Of a stretch of DNA of 64,000 nucleotides, positions 9,419-21,917 are shown piece by piece; positions within the stretch are counted from its first letter, which is position 1, and each line of letters begins with the position of its first letter. The stretch is from Notospermus geniculatus (Eukaryota > Nemertea > Pilidiophora > Heteronemertea > Lineidae), in assembly GCA_002633025.1 (NCBI GenBank), contig NMRB01000603.1, positions 38,454 through 102,453 on the forward strand, read 5' to 3'. Under the pieces are notes generated by a model. The model was not told where the DNA came from and made no database searches. It saw only the letters and a list, made by a program, of their open reading frames with translations. Both the position numbers and the translations under genes were made by a program.

Positions 9419-12400
9419 TTAATCGAGATGATAGGCCTGGTACGTCATGTACCACAGCTCGCCCGAGTGTTTCAATGACCTGGAAAAAGAGGATAGGGAG
9501 GTCAAATCACATTATTCATGTAGAGTACCGGTACCGGTACCGGTAGTGACATTGAGTTGTTTAATGCAGAATTACAGGCATGTTGTACATAGGCCTACAT
9601 TACCTCACACCTGACATGCCTGACACACTACTGCTGAAATTGGCTTCCCTGATCTCCGGCCAAGCTAAAACCAATCCACACAATCCATCCAGTCCAGATC
9701 TCAAAATGTGAAATTGAGAAGTCGCAGAGGAGCAATACAAATTCATAACTTACTTGACAATATCTTTGAATGCAGTCCACAATGGTTTGACCTCATACTT
9801 GATGCCATGTTTCTGACACAGCGACTTGACCAGTGGCGCTACCTTGTAGTAGTTGTGGCGTGGCATGGTCGGGAACAAACTAGACAAAACGAAAAGGTAA
9901 AAAGAAGTGGACGGATCTCAGAAACTCAACTGTATGAACCAGTAGAGAAAGGACATCACTTTGACAGCACACTATTATGCTCTTCCAGAGTTTCCTGTCC
10001 ATGCAAGTTGACTCTAAGGGCCATATTCATAAAGGGTGTTTAAGACTTAGGCCCAAAAAAAATTGTCCGTTTCTTGTCCAGCAACTACGCAAAAATTGAT
10101 GCGGGCATGTGAATTTTTATTTTATTTTCAAATAATTTTTTTTCCGTTTTCTTCATGGATGGGGAAATACCACCAGCAAACTATCTCTCTACATGTTTAA
10201 AGCACAGATTTCATGAAAAATAAAGATGATTTCAAGTGATGAATCATTTCTGTGCATTGTATAGAAGGCGCTGCGTAAGCAAAGTGGGAAAATTTGAAAT
10301 TGGTGAGAAAAAAAATTTTCGATGCGGAGGGCCTGGGAATGATGCGGGCGCGGACAAGAAACAAATACTTTATTTTTTTTGGCCTTAGACACATGTAACT
10401 TCACTAGGTTGTGATTGAGATTTTGGCGGAAGTGCGCAGATCTATTGAGAACAGTCTATATCGTTGCTGAATGCCGTACCGGTACTCACTGGTGTTCAAT
10501 CTGGAAGTTCAAATGTCCGGTAAACCAATCGTTGAAGAAAGACTTCTCAATATCACAGGTTGCGTGGATTTGTAACGGCATCCAGGGCTTGGCCTCATCA
10601 TGGTCTATGGTCATTGGAATGTGGTTAGACTGACTGACCCAGGTGAACCAGTGGCTCTCAGCACATCTGCAAGTGAAGAATGCATGTAGAAGACTGACCG
10701 GGTTCAAAATAGCAGCCCACTTGCCCCATTATACGACCATTTGACTTGCACACCAGTACCGTACTGGTACCTAGGAAATTGTACGGTACGGTACCCAAAG
10801 TTTCCCATAATCCTGAAGGCTTACAGGGAACTTGCATGACTATGAAAAAGTACGCATAGTTCACATAATCCTGTAGGCCAATACAAGAATGGAAATTTGC
10901 ATAACTATGAAATACATGTACCGTAGTACACACAGTTCCCATAATCCTGAAGGCCAGTCCCGGTGTAAGAATGGAAACCTGCTTACTGGTGACTATGAAA
11001 TACATGTAGTAGGCTAAGTTCACATATTGAAGGCCAATACAAGACCGTACAAGACTGGAAACTTGCCTAACTATGAAACACTACCGGTACCAGTACGCAT
11101 AGTTCTGAGATACCGGTATTCCGAGAGGCCTAAGGACACGTCCCGATGATAAAATTGGAAACTTGCCATAATCCTACAAAATAGGAAGCCACCACTTCCA
11201 TATTCCCAAAGCAAAGACACCCAGTACCGAACGAAGAAATAAAGCAAAGCACTAGCTCCCAAGATATCTTACGGCCAGAGGACCCCTAATCAATGGACAT
11301 GACTAACCTACCTTACTAGATGTATGAAGTAGGCCTACATGTTGTAAGCCCAGTAAGGCCCTCCCTGAAGTGACAATGCTAAAACTTACCTAACTATAAA
11401 ATAATAAGCGACTGTTCCCCAGAATCCTAATAACGAGTAGTAAAGGTAGAACAACTTGACAAAGAATGCTACCATGAAGAAAAAATCCTGGAAAACATTG
11501 AGGTTAGCTGTTTAGGAAAACTACATGCAAGTGCTAGGTACAACAGTGAGGTGCATTGATTAGAACAAAAAATCCATCACTCAGAAATGAATTTCTGTTA
11601 GAAGTTAATATGGTGTCAGAATGGTGCAGTGTAAACATCGGCACCTGTCACCTCTGAGGTTCCAGTTCAATCCCGAGTTGGATCAATTCTTCATGTGATC
11701 AAGATACAGTGGGTGGCTTTTTTCATTGCACGGTTTTCTCCGGGCACTCCATTAAATTTGCCCAGTACTAGTATTTGGTGCTAACTCTCAATTAAAGGGA
11801 CCCTGTTGGTAGCTAGCTAGTAGGCTCATATCAGTGCGGTCACTTCATCACAGGTGGCGCTATCAATGGATAACTAGAGATTTTGGCTCAAATGTTGATG
11901 TTTAGTGTACTTTACATGCAATACATGTCAGAGTTAGATTCCCATGCCAACCGATCGGTGTAATGAGCACATCAACATGGCTATGAGGAGGCTGCCTGTA
12001 GGGTCACTTTAATATATTTTTCCGAACCCGAAAACGCATTCATGGAACCTAAATGTCCTCAGGAGTCAACCACTCCAATGCCACATCCTGGTACAGCGAG
12101 AAGAATGCCGAAGGTAGGTTACGAGTGGCGTCATTGAAAATGTGTTACAACGTGCATCGCGGCAATGACGTACCGGTAGCCATCCCAGTTCACGGGGACG
12201 AAGCACACTACATTATAACGTCAAATGTCAAAATGCGGCCAGCACTAATGTTGTCATTTTATGTCTATTATAAGTTTGGGCATTAGTTATTATTACTTGG
12301 TAAAGAACAATTTACATGTACTCTCAAGCAAACTACGAAAATGGAATAAATTCGCTAAGTACGGGTGTATTATGATAGGATTTCTTTATTTACAATTCAC

Positions 12401-15400
12401 GCATCAAAAAATGTTATAGCAAGAGTTTCTTGTATGGTTGTCATCGAAGCACCACAAAAGCGATCTACTTACCACCCATAGTCTCCTTAGAAAAACATGG
12501 CGGAAGGTCATCACTTGGAAATACACCGGAAATAAAAGTGGGGGCCCGACTGAAAATACGAAGACACGACGTTAATTCAGGCCACGGAAACTGCACTTTG
12601 AGCCTGAACTGAGCGGTCATTGAATCATTGAATGGTATTTCAAGCTCTCAGACCACCATCTTTGTTGGAAAGGTGTACTCTATAGTGCCTTAAATAAAGT
12701 ACCTTTGTCTGTTAAACTTACTAATGAAGAAGTATTTTTGCTGGAAATTATACGGCATCGACTTTTTCCACTTCTGAGCAATTTTCACCGGCATTACATC
12801 ACCAAGGACGAAGATCTGTTCCACGCGCACATCAGGGTCTTTCCCAATCTGAAAATTTTAAAAAATAGCAGTTTTATCATCTCCAGCAAGATGTGACCAA
12901 TGGCGGATTTAGGATGGGCAGAGCGGGCGGGCGCCCCACCCCACTTCCCTCGATCGAGCTGTAAACGCTGCTTTAAACATTTGATTCCCACCAAAGCACT
13001 CATCAATCGAACTGGTCAGCACACCACGACGTCATCCATAATGATGTGGATACCTGACTGGCGGACTCAAACGACAGTAAGTCTTCATTTCTGAAGCGGC
13101 CAGGACTTACCACGTTCGGTTTCGCATGATGTTGAAAGTGCATGTGGCTCCACCACTTGGCCGAAGCCCCCTTCGTAAAACTCATGGTGATCTGGTGAAG
13201 GAAGTGATCTAACTTGCTATTCTTAAACACGGACAAATGACCAAAGTCATGTTGCAACCAACTGGCCTGCGTCTGAAAAAAAGACAGGCTATAACCTAAT
13301 GCTACTTAAGTTATCAATGCTTCAAAACTTAAAGCCACACTGCAATTCAGAAATTATGTTCACTAACGTTAGTGTGGCGCAAAATGTAGGCCTACTATGG
13401 TCTATCTGAATACACTAGAGCGCTGCCTGCAGATTTTTCAATTTTTGTCTGCTGAAAATTAGGTCGTGATTCTTTGAAGTACGTGTCAGACAAGTATTCT
13501 GGGGACCTTCACGAGGCTATGGCAGGTATTTTAGAATGCTCCTCAACGTAGAGGAGTTCCTCAAGGCTATTGTTCTCCACAGGAGAACAATAGCCTTGAG
13601 GCACAGGAGAACAATAGCCTTGAGGAACTCCTTTACGTTGAGGAGCATTCTAAAATATGGGCCTACGAACCTCTACCAGTACTGCACTTCCTAACACTTT
13701 GAAAATGCCGTAAAATTCAATACAGAGGGGCTTTAATATTTCAATCAAGATGGTTGCTTTATTGAACCTACCTGAACTGTCGTGTAGAGCACCACAGAAA
13801 CAAGATACGCCAACCAGCCAGTACCAAAATACGCCATGTTTAGGTACGCTAAGGCCTCCAGTATGAAAATGTGTGCCAACATCACAGTGAAGAAAAAGTA
13901 GCTGGTTTCAAAAAATCCCTGGAAAGAGAAGATTATAGAGGATCAGATTAAGATTAAGGCCATAGGTGGACCATATACCTTTCTTGGTCTTCTGGTTGTT
14001 AGAATTGAACTGCACAACGATAATATGCAACGGTTTTTATGATATTACATGTCATGCATGTAGCTTGTGGAAAAAGAAGTTTCCATTTGAAACAATATTC
14101 TGTCCTATTAAGACTTATCGAAGTTCTTCACGTGACGTCACATTTCCATGACGACACGATACTGCCATATTGGCCGTCAAAATGTCAAGCGGGGGGTCGA
14201 CGTCATGGCATGAACACAGCGTCAACGCACAGATCCTGACATCAAAATGTCATGACGTGATAATTTTGACATCATCGCCGGCCAACATGGCTGATTCTTT
14301 GCATTCACATGACCACTGTGACATCAGTGAAGAACCTCTATTACACCATCAGTAGTCCCATCTTACCATTTTTTTAGCAGTCTCTCGCAGTTTATCAAAA
14401 TCTTCATCAATGGTTGATTGTCGTTTTTCGGCCTGTACCTGTAAATCTCCAACCTTAATGGCAGGGAGATATTTACTAACATGGTTGACGTCATTGTGAA
14501 AGGCTTGGAAGGCTTCCTGAAATAAAACTTCATAATTTGAAATGAGTTACAGTAGAAAACGCTAAGTCAGAGATGCCCAAGTTGGAAAATCCCCCATCTC
14601 GGATGACTTCAATTCAAGAAGTCCCGATTTTTCGTAACGTTATTCTGATAAGGCCTAAAAAAATAAATGTCTTGTTTCGGGTCAGCCGACCGACCCTCCT
14701 GAAAATGCCCCGACCCTAAAATTTTTTTCCAAACCTAGAAAAAATGAAACTAAAAAATCACACAATAATACTGTTTTTTCAATTAAAACTTTCAAAAAAT
14801 GACAAGAGAACAACAAATGAGGAACATTCATGACATGGCAGAATCTACAGCTCTTCCTAGGCCCCCTGTGTTACAGATCAGTTCCACTTCGTTATTTCAG
14901 CTGACATTTCCTATTTTACACACAGTTTTTCAAGCAAACTTTGGGAAAAAATTTGTAAAAAATAAAATTTTATTCCGACCGACCGACCCGAATTTTTCAA
15001 ACTGACATTCGACCCGAAACAAGACATTTTTTTTTTAGGCCTAAACAGTAATCGCATAAGTTGGACATGCCTGCCGCTGAGCAAAATCAGCTGTTGATGC
15101 CAAATGTGCACTGGACATCGATGCATGGAATCCTCTCGCTAGCGATGCTCATCCAATATCAAAAAATACCAAAACCGCCTCACAGCAGGGGATGGTGCCC
15201 AGGTGGGTATGTTTTAGAGGTCCTATAGAGGTTCTTCACGTGACGTCACAACTCCAAATATCCGCCATATTGGCCGTCAAATGACGCAACGTCACAGCAT
15301 CAACACAGCGTTTTTGACGTGGTTTGTACATTGTCGGCATTCATCGACCTCTTCTACACTGTTCTACAGCAAGCCGTATGGACGATTCGCTTTGTTTTCA

Positions 15401-18400
15401 ACACGGTTTTCACACCAGACCAACTACTTATGCTCAGAAACTGTGAGAGGTAAAGTGATTTGTTGAGTTGTATGCTCCCAGTGGTCTGTATGGGCCGCTG
15501 AATGTTCGAACCGAGAACAAGATGGCAGTCTCCAGGCTTCATTTTGACGGCCAGTATGGCGGCCGTGTGACGTCAGTGAAGAACCTCTATACCCCACTAA
15601 TATTAATAACACACCTCCGAGTAATGCTCCGGTCTACTGACGTATACCTCGGAGAAAACACACCCAACACCCCTGCAATGCATGCCCGAGCCCCTGTGGA
15701 CCACCTAGCCTGCGGTGGCTGGCAAGAAGTTTGGTGGTGATTAGATCGCTTGCAATATTGCCTGGAGTGCTGCTGGCTTAAAGCCAGCTTAATACTTTAT
15801 CCAATTCCGCCATCGGGCGAAAAATAACAATGGAAACGGAGAGCAAAAAATAGGATTCGCTATAAGCTTAGCTGAATCGGATGAGGAATTAACGGGGCTT
15901 TGAGAGGAAAGGATATTTCACAATGACAACATGAAGAAAACCTCTCTCCTAATAAGTACACATTCTGTCAAATATTTGCACCAGTTGTTTGCAGGAAGAG
16001 AGCAAACATATTAGCCTTTTCTCACGACAATCTCACTCAAGTCCTTTTTATGTACCGGTACCAGGTACTTTTACGATGTGGGATCATAGGCTGAGCTTGA
16101 TGATAGAAAGTGTCACTCAAGCATGGCAAGGGTTTACCAGAGGCAGTATTCCACTCTTCCTGTACAGAAGTAGAGCTGGTTTAAAATTATGGAACTTGTC
16201 ATACATTGTAAACCTTATCGATTGTTGCAGCTCAGTTTCTTTTAGTCCTAGTAATTTTGTCATCTTCAAGACATGATTCATGCCACTGTGACAAGCCAGT
16301 GATATGGCAGAATTATTGCAAGACCATTCAGAGCCCCACAGTTGGAAGCCGACAAAACTGTCCTTGGCGCTTCGACGTCGAACGCTGCATCCTGTCGGAT
16401 GCCGATGATGCTGGCATTCTGAAGTATGAATCCAGCTTTTTTAAATTCAGTAACTGTATGAAAATTTTGACCATGTAGGCCTATGGTGGGCATAAAGTGG
16501 GATGTCTACAGGAGGTCAAGTCAATGTTGTCCAAAAATGAAGTCAGGAAGTGTTGGCATTGGTGAATTTTGTCCATAAGGCCATTCTTTTTTTATTTGTT
16601 GTTTAGCGGACCCGCCGTAGTAAGATTTTGGCAATTTGGAAAAAAAATAAAATTGAAAAAAAACATCTTTTTTATTTCCGCCTGTCCCGTTTTTCAACCT
16701 TTCAATGTTTTTTTTCAAAATCATTCTTCAGCGAGGTATGAGCACTCTATTAAAAACATTTGGTGAGGTCCCGTCCAGTGCTATTGTGGGGGATATTTTT
16801 GAACATTTGCCGCGTTTGTCGGCCGGGCAGATCGGCGACATCGACAGCAATCATGATATTTGAGTTTTTTTATTTCTGCCTGTCTTGGTTTCACTTGATA
16901 AAGGCTTGCTAAAACGAAAAATATAAATCCATCTGAAAGATTGGACTTTTATTTTTATTTTTTTCCTGTCTCCTGTCTTGAGTTAACTGGAAAAAAATCC
17001 GCTAAACAACAAATAAAAAAAGATTGGCCTAAGTGATGTTTGGCATTGCTGGGTCATTGACCTGTCGATCATTTTCAATGTCAGCCGTCCTAAGTCCTCT
17101 ACTTCAAGTTCACCTGATGTAGGCCTAACTCCCTGCAATCTATCAAGACCATGCACTTGAACAGGATTAAAATTGATACCACTCAAATTATGATGACACA
17201 ACCAGAACAGAAGGACAACACCATGTAAATGTACACACCGGTATTCAAGATCAAGTTTGTCTCGAGAGATTTTTTCTGATGGTGCACTCTCCCCCTCTCC
17301 TCTCACCACCAAGTCATACGATTGGGACACCAATCAGCAAACGTCTCATGTGTTGGCCTACTTTGGAACGAAAAAATGTCCTCAGTGTAGACTGGTTCTT
17401 CCAGTTAAAAGAGGCACTTCACAACTTGTTGAAATCTCTTGTCATAGGGCCTAGTTCAAGTAGCTCTTGTCCTACTCTGCTGGGAGCTCAGACATCTTGT
17501 TTTTCCAAGATTATAGGCTTTGCAATGACGTTATCCTGGCGGCTGTTCTGGAGGACACAGGGCGCAGAGGTGTGAGCCGGGGTCAAGTATGGTATAGCGG
17601 GCCAAGCCATGGGAAGTGACACATCTCCATACATTGCCGCTTATTCCGTGTACACACATGTACACGCTCAGTGCACTTCCCACGACTTGGCCCGCTATAC
17701 CATACTTGAGCCTGTGAGCCGACCGTGACGTGACTTGCGTGAAGAGCGCCACGCCGATTGTTTGACGTAACGTCATTGGGGCATGCACGGCTCATTTCGC
17801 TGCGCCTCTGCAGCACATGTCCTTCAGCATGGCGGTTTGTGACATCATATGCAAAGCCTCTATTGTCTGCCCATCAACTTTTCACACAACATCGATGATC
17901 ACTTTTTTCTTTCCCAGTTTTGGACTGTCAGTCATGTCAGTGTGGTGCAATAGAACATCGACACCAGTCACCTCTGAGGTTCCGGGTTCGATCCCCGGTC
18001 GGAAACGGTATTCATGTGATAGAGAGGGCGACTCTCGTTGACAGCCCAGGTTTTCTCTCCTCGGGCACTCCGGTTTCCTCCTGCACTACAAAAATTCGAT
18101 ATTTTTGGTATGTAGGAGAAGCTAATTGGAACTCCAGAGAAACCTACAGTCCTGATGACTACAGCGCCACCTAACGTCTTTCTCGCTCTATGACTTGACT
18201 CGACTGTCCCGATGACTGGCTGTGCCTGTAGTGCCTGCTAGCGTCCTTCATAACGACTCGAGATGACCGAGTGTCTGCAGCACTACCGATATGTCTATCT
18301 CATGTTCTACGGTACAACTTGATGTCACATCACGACAATGCAAATCATGTCATTTTTGGCTGTTATAACCGCCCATAACTTCCTACACAATTCCCAAGCT

Positions 18401-18720
18401 TGGCATGAAGCCGAAAGGGACGCTGGCGGCCCCTCAAAAGTCAAAAACGAAAGTGGCTTCACCTGTCAACCAACAGCTTCTCGCGTTTTAGGCTCTATTT
18501 TAAGAGAAGGAGCAAAGAATTTGTGAAATAAAGAAGTTCTTACCGTAGCGTCTTGGCCGGCGAAATGTGAAATGATGCGGGAACCACCCGGGTGTCTTTT
18601 TGACCATTCGGTCACATCAAAAACCTCGTTCCTTATCACAACCCATTTATCCTCCTTGTCGGCGTGCAGGGCGACTTCGTCCCAGGTTACCACCCTGTTG
18701 CTTTTTGAACCCTTGCCCAT
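9419..18720 (-). CDS. Front-end fatty-acid desaturase with cytochrome b5 domain (10 coding exons)
   Basis: A membrane desaturase of the FADS1/FADS2 type, inserting a double bond toward the carboxyl end of long-chain fatty acyl-CoA in the ER. Exons in transcript order: 18720-18544, 14516-14367, 13918-13772, 13272-13111, 12848-12722, 12549-12473, 11487-11390, 10666-10490, 9879-9754, 9479-9419. All are GT-AG and phase-consistent, giving 433 residues; the family is about 444. Motifs: heme-binding HPGG (43-46), histidine boxes HDFGH (166-170), HFQHH (203-207) and QIEHH (about 368-372, last His codon split by intron 8), and membrane-spanning segments in exons 3, 6 and 7. The start gives MGKGSK, like family N-termini; an ATG 45 bases upstream is in frame. 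Regioselectivity (delta-5, delta-6 or other) cannot be read. Introns carry many MITEs and exon-derived repeats. Confidence 0.95.
10790..11285 (-). repeat. Tandem partial copies of FADS exon 7 and its splice donor
   Basis: In intron 7, units of roughly 70-95 bp repeat the 3' half of exon 7 plus donor. On the minus strand they read like CAGGATTATGGGAACTGTG, then TTCATAGTTATGCAAGTT, against the exon's TTAGGATTCTGGGGAACAGT and TTTATAGTTAGGTAAGT. About five copies are discernible. The copy at about 11163-11279 is longest and keeps an open frame resembling exon 7 (LLYFFVRYW versus VAFFVKLFY). Most copies have GC where the true donor has GT. Confidence 0.7.
11613..11790 (+). mobile_element. tRNA-derived SINE with Deu-like body (decayed copy)
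   Basis: Shares CACCTCTGAGGTTCC and the GTTTTCTCCGGGCACTCC segment with the better copy at 17936-18180. It lies between FADS exons 6 and 7. Confidence 0.6.
11796..12008. mobile_element. TTAA-flanked MITE in FADS intron 6
   Basis: Sister of the 9154-9401 element, in the same orientation. Flanks are TTAA at 11792-11795 and 12009-12012, ends are AGGGACCC-type, and the shared interior includes ATGCCAACCGATCG. Confidence 0.75.
13527..13662. mobile_element. Fold-back element, TATTTTAGAATGCTCC family, FADS intron 3
   Basis: Near-perfect inverted repeat TATTTTAGAATGCTCCTCAA to its complement, with an internal direct repeat of the ACAATAGCCTTGAGG arm. Relatives lie at 49352-49470 and 62311-62432. 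Confidence 0.85.
14116..14341. mobile_element. Fold-back MITE ending in AGTTCTTCACGTGACGTCAC
   Basis: The left end TTCTTCACGTGACGTCAC pairs with the right end GTGACATCAGTGAAGAACC. The same family recurs at 15226-15592. It ends 25 bases from FADS exon 2. The ends contain a CRE-like TGACGTCA core. Confidence 0.75.
14651..15042. mobile_element. TIR element with AGGCCT T-rich ends, FADS intron 1
   Basis: The ends AGGCCTAAAAAAATAAATGT and TCTTGTTTCGGGTC are mirrored at 15008-15042. The interior has GACCGACC repeats. Confidence 0.8.
15226..15592. mobile_element. Fold-back MITE, second copy of the GTTCTTCACGTGACGTCAC family
   Basis: The ends AGAGGTTCTTCACGTGACG and its inverse bracket CCATATTGGCCGTCAAA and its inverse TTTGACGGCCAGTATGGCGG. 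Confidence 0.8.
16578..17030. mobile_element. TIR element with AGGCC T-rich ends, FADS intron 1
   Basis: Inverted ends of about 33 bp: AGGCCATTCTTTTTTTATTT and TTGTTTAGCGGA, mirrored at 16998-17030. It carries no transposase. Confidence 0.8.
17575..17715. repeat. Fold-back repeat (GGCTCAAGTATGGTATAGCG family)
   Basis: Arms CAAGTATGGTATAGCGGGCC and their inverse surround a short loop in FADS intron 1. Confidence 0.8.
17936..18180 (+). mobile_element. tRNA-derived SINE with Deu-like central domain
   Basis: The B box GGTTCGATCCCC is near the head. The body has GGGCACTCCGGTTTCCTCC, which resembles the Deu domain shared by vertebrate and echinoderm Deu-SINEs (known family feature, matched from memory). 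It is in FADS intron 1. Confidence 0.65.
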
Positions 18721-21700
18721 GTTTGCTAGCAAAGAAATCGGTTGGTTCTTGAGGGCAATGATCAAGGCATTTCAGAGAGTGAGGCCTATCTATCGCGGCC
18801 GGCCGGCAACTCTCAACTAAGTGTATACTTAGTAGTAGCCTGGTTCCGCTGCCCGCCGTGTAGATGGCGCTGCGGCGTCTACGCAGCGCCATCCAACGGT
18901 GGCCAGCGGAACTAGGCGGACTTTATTTTGTTTGTTTTGTTTTGTTTCACAGGATGCACGTTAGATCCGTATCCTACTCTACCTCTTTGCCCTTCATCCA
19001 GCCTCTTCTGTGTCCAGAGGCCTCTGACCCCCCGGTCCGGGAGGGAGAGGGCACTATCTCTCCACCCTCCGGTAAAGGGGTCATCCTTGGAGAAGGCCTG
19101 GGCCCTGCAGTAACCCCACCCACCCACCACTACGCCGCCGAACGGATCCCGCCTGCCCTAGCCCATCCGCCCGCGGAGGTGGGTCTCCACCAAGGCCCCC
19201 TCATTTAGCGTCTTTCGACTTAAAAGGGGCCACCTATTATCATTAAAGGTCCCCCTCCTCTTCCCAATTTTCTCGTCCTGTGCCGCCCCTCAGGATCTGA
19301 ATGCACTCTTCACCGTGACTCACCCCAAAATGCCCATTCCAACAACTGGACTCCCCCCCGTAGTATAGATTACCTGATCCTACCAACTGCGCGCTAGTCG
19401 TGGCTTGCTTGGTAGGACCGGTATTGGCCGCCATTTTTCGAGGAATTCTGCCAGTGACGTCACTTGGAAATTTTATGTAAATTTATTCAATTATCAATAC
19501 GGCTGACGTACCGGAATGCAGATAGAAGGTGACCTCCATTTGACCCCGGAAATCCACCAATCACGAAGGTGTTAAAAATAAACAGAAACTGTTTCTTTCA
19601 ACAAAATAATGTCTTTGCCTTTAAAACCAGACTAGTTTATTTTCAATAGTTAGTATTTGCTCCCACTTGAAACCATCTAACAGAGTCAGCCGCGCCTTTA
19701 GCCAATAGATGGCAGCAAAGTATACAATAGAAAATCCTCCTGATTGGTGCTCAGTCAACCATGAATTTGGCCGTGACTCCTATTGGTCAACCGATGACAG
19801 CTCCTTATTTTGAGGTTCCTCCATTCCCGCCGAAACCCTTCCGCCATCTATTGTTCTTTCGACGTACTAGACGATAACTTACCAGTATTGATTCAGCTTG
19901 TATATGGAACGTTAATATCCTCAGCGTAGCTTTAGCATTACCACAGCTGCTTGTACATTGCAACGGTATTGATGCAACGCTGTACTGTATGTCGATTTTC
20001 TCGCTGCTGCGTGTTCTTGGAGGCAGGTATTACAAACTTTAAAATCAACTGAGAGATCCATTTTATACCCTTTAATGCTGCATGTAGCTTTCCCTAGCTT
20101 TACATGTACTTATCATTGGTGTGCGGCTGGCTTGAAAACAGCAAAATCCGTCGGTCCGTTCCACATGTAGCCTACGCAGGCCCACTGTACACCTATCAAG
20201 CATTGTGTTGGCTCCTACCTACAATCTTTGTGGAAGCATCCATACATCCAAGGCCTACTTAGTCCGTTGCTTTAGGCCCCAACGTGAAGCAATATCCTAG
20301 ACTGAAATGTACAGAGGGAAGGAGGAGGGATGTTGGACTAGCTAAGGAAAAGGGTTTGTGAATTCAGCATGGATGAACGGTACATAGTGAGGATAGCTTT
20401 GGGTGTTGGTCACAAATCTGGCAGTACCAGATTTTGAAGGGGCGGGGGGGGGGTAGAATAGAATCAGGGGTTTCCACCTATTTCTGGTTGCTTTTAATCG
20501 CGAATTTCTCATTGCTTGTCGCATATTGTCTCTTGGTACTTTTCGTGATCGCCAGGGAATTTTTAAGCAACGAAAATTTATTGTATGTGAGCTTGCATAT
20601 AGGCCTACATCAATTCGGTACTCCACGTATGATTTTTTGGCATGTGCAAGTACATAAGAAAATTTTATAAGGTCAAATCTTTAGTTATAGCATCACCTTC
20701 CTCTTCGGCAAAATTTCTTGTCTCCTCAAATCTTTTTCTATTTTTTTCACTTTTTCCCTCCCAGGTTTACCATTTTACAACAAACTCTGACGATTCAACG
20801 AACGGGGTCACTGACTCGTATATTGTACTTTTTGACATAAAAACCTTTTTTGAGTTCGTGGGTTTGTCTCCTATGATAAATTTCATGCTGCAATGCTTAA
20901 AAGCTCTCATTCGATGATCATACATGTATTTCAGTATGAAAAATAAAATTAAAAAAAAAACAAACTTCCTGGTCACTTAAGTATGACTGATGCTAAACTA
21001 AAGAGGTTGGCCTAATTACATGTACATGTATGATGTGTAAGCATGGGGAATGTTTGTGATGAAAATCGATTCAAAGGCGACTTGATGCACGCTTGAATTA
21101 CAGTCATGTGAACACGCATGATGATCCTTGCCCCAGTTTACCTTTGTATCATATCATCTTGACTAATCAAGGCCTCCGGTCACTCCGCCCTTCGAACTAC
21201 GCTCCCTTCACCCTTGACGACCACCGTTTGTCATCCTGCTCGCAGACAGGTCGTTCCATGGACCGCACACACCCCCACCACTGTCAATGATAAATGCGTG
21301 TAATCCAATGTTTTGTGAATAAAACATGCAATAACGTATTAGATTATTCTTCATTTTGAGATTTTCATCGATCCAAACCTCACAATGTTCCTATCTTCCT
21401 CATAAACCGCGCTTTCAGTAACGTTTGGCTGCTTCCGCCGCCACGCTCATGGGCGGCAAATGCGAGCGATAAATGCTACGGTGGTCGGCAAGGGTGGATG
21501 GAGCGATAGTAGGAGTGACAGGAAGCCTTGGTTGGGCAAGATGTATCATATATGAAAAGATCACAATACCCTTTTGTCTCGACAGATAGTCACGCAGTCA
21601 TCCGGTCATGCAGGCATTCCCCTTACCAAAATGTACCACGTGTGAATGACATTACCATGATGATTACCACGTGGTAATGGGCAAATTTTACACACTTCTG

Positions 21701-21917
21701 CGTGAGTGGTGGATGAATATTAAAAATCATCGTTGCAGGAGGTTTGGCCGGCCGACTAGTATTCGTTTACTTCCAGTGTAAGCCAATACTTGCTCTTTAA
21801 AATGTTCATGGTGTTGACTAAAACAAAGACTGAAAGGAGACAAGAATGAAACGAAACGCACAGTGTGGAGAATCGTCGCATTTTAAAAGCAATTCCTGTT
21901 CGGCAGGTGTGTGAAAA
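18721..21917. other. FADS upstream region and first duplicated block before GCNT-A
   Basis: The FADS promoter should lie here; a hairpin (GATGGCGCTGCG with its inverse) is at 18862-18893. From about 19650 the sequence is homologous to about 25320-27180 and marks the left part of the GCNT tandem duplication. No supported coding exon. Confidence 0.5.

Noticed and set aside
11170-11279. Calling this segment the true FADS exon 7
   Set aside because: The exon at 11390-11487 has a strong GTAAGT donor, a clean acceptor and full alignment; this copy has a GC donor and a poor acceptor.
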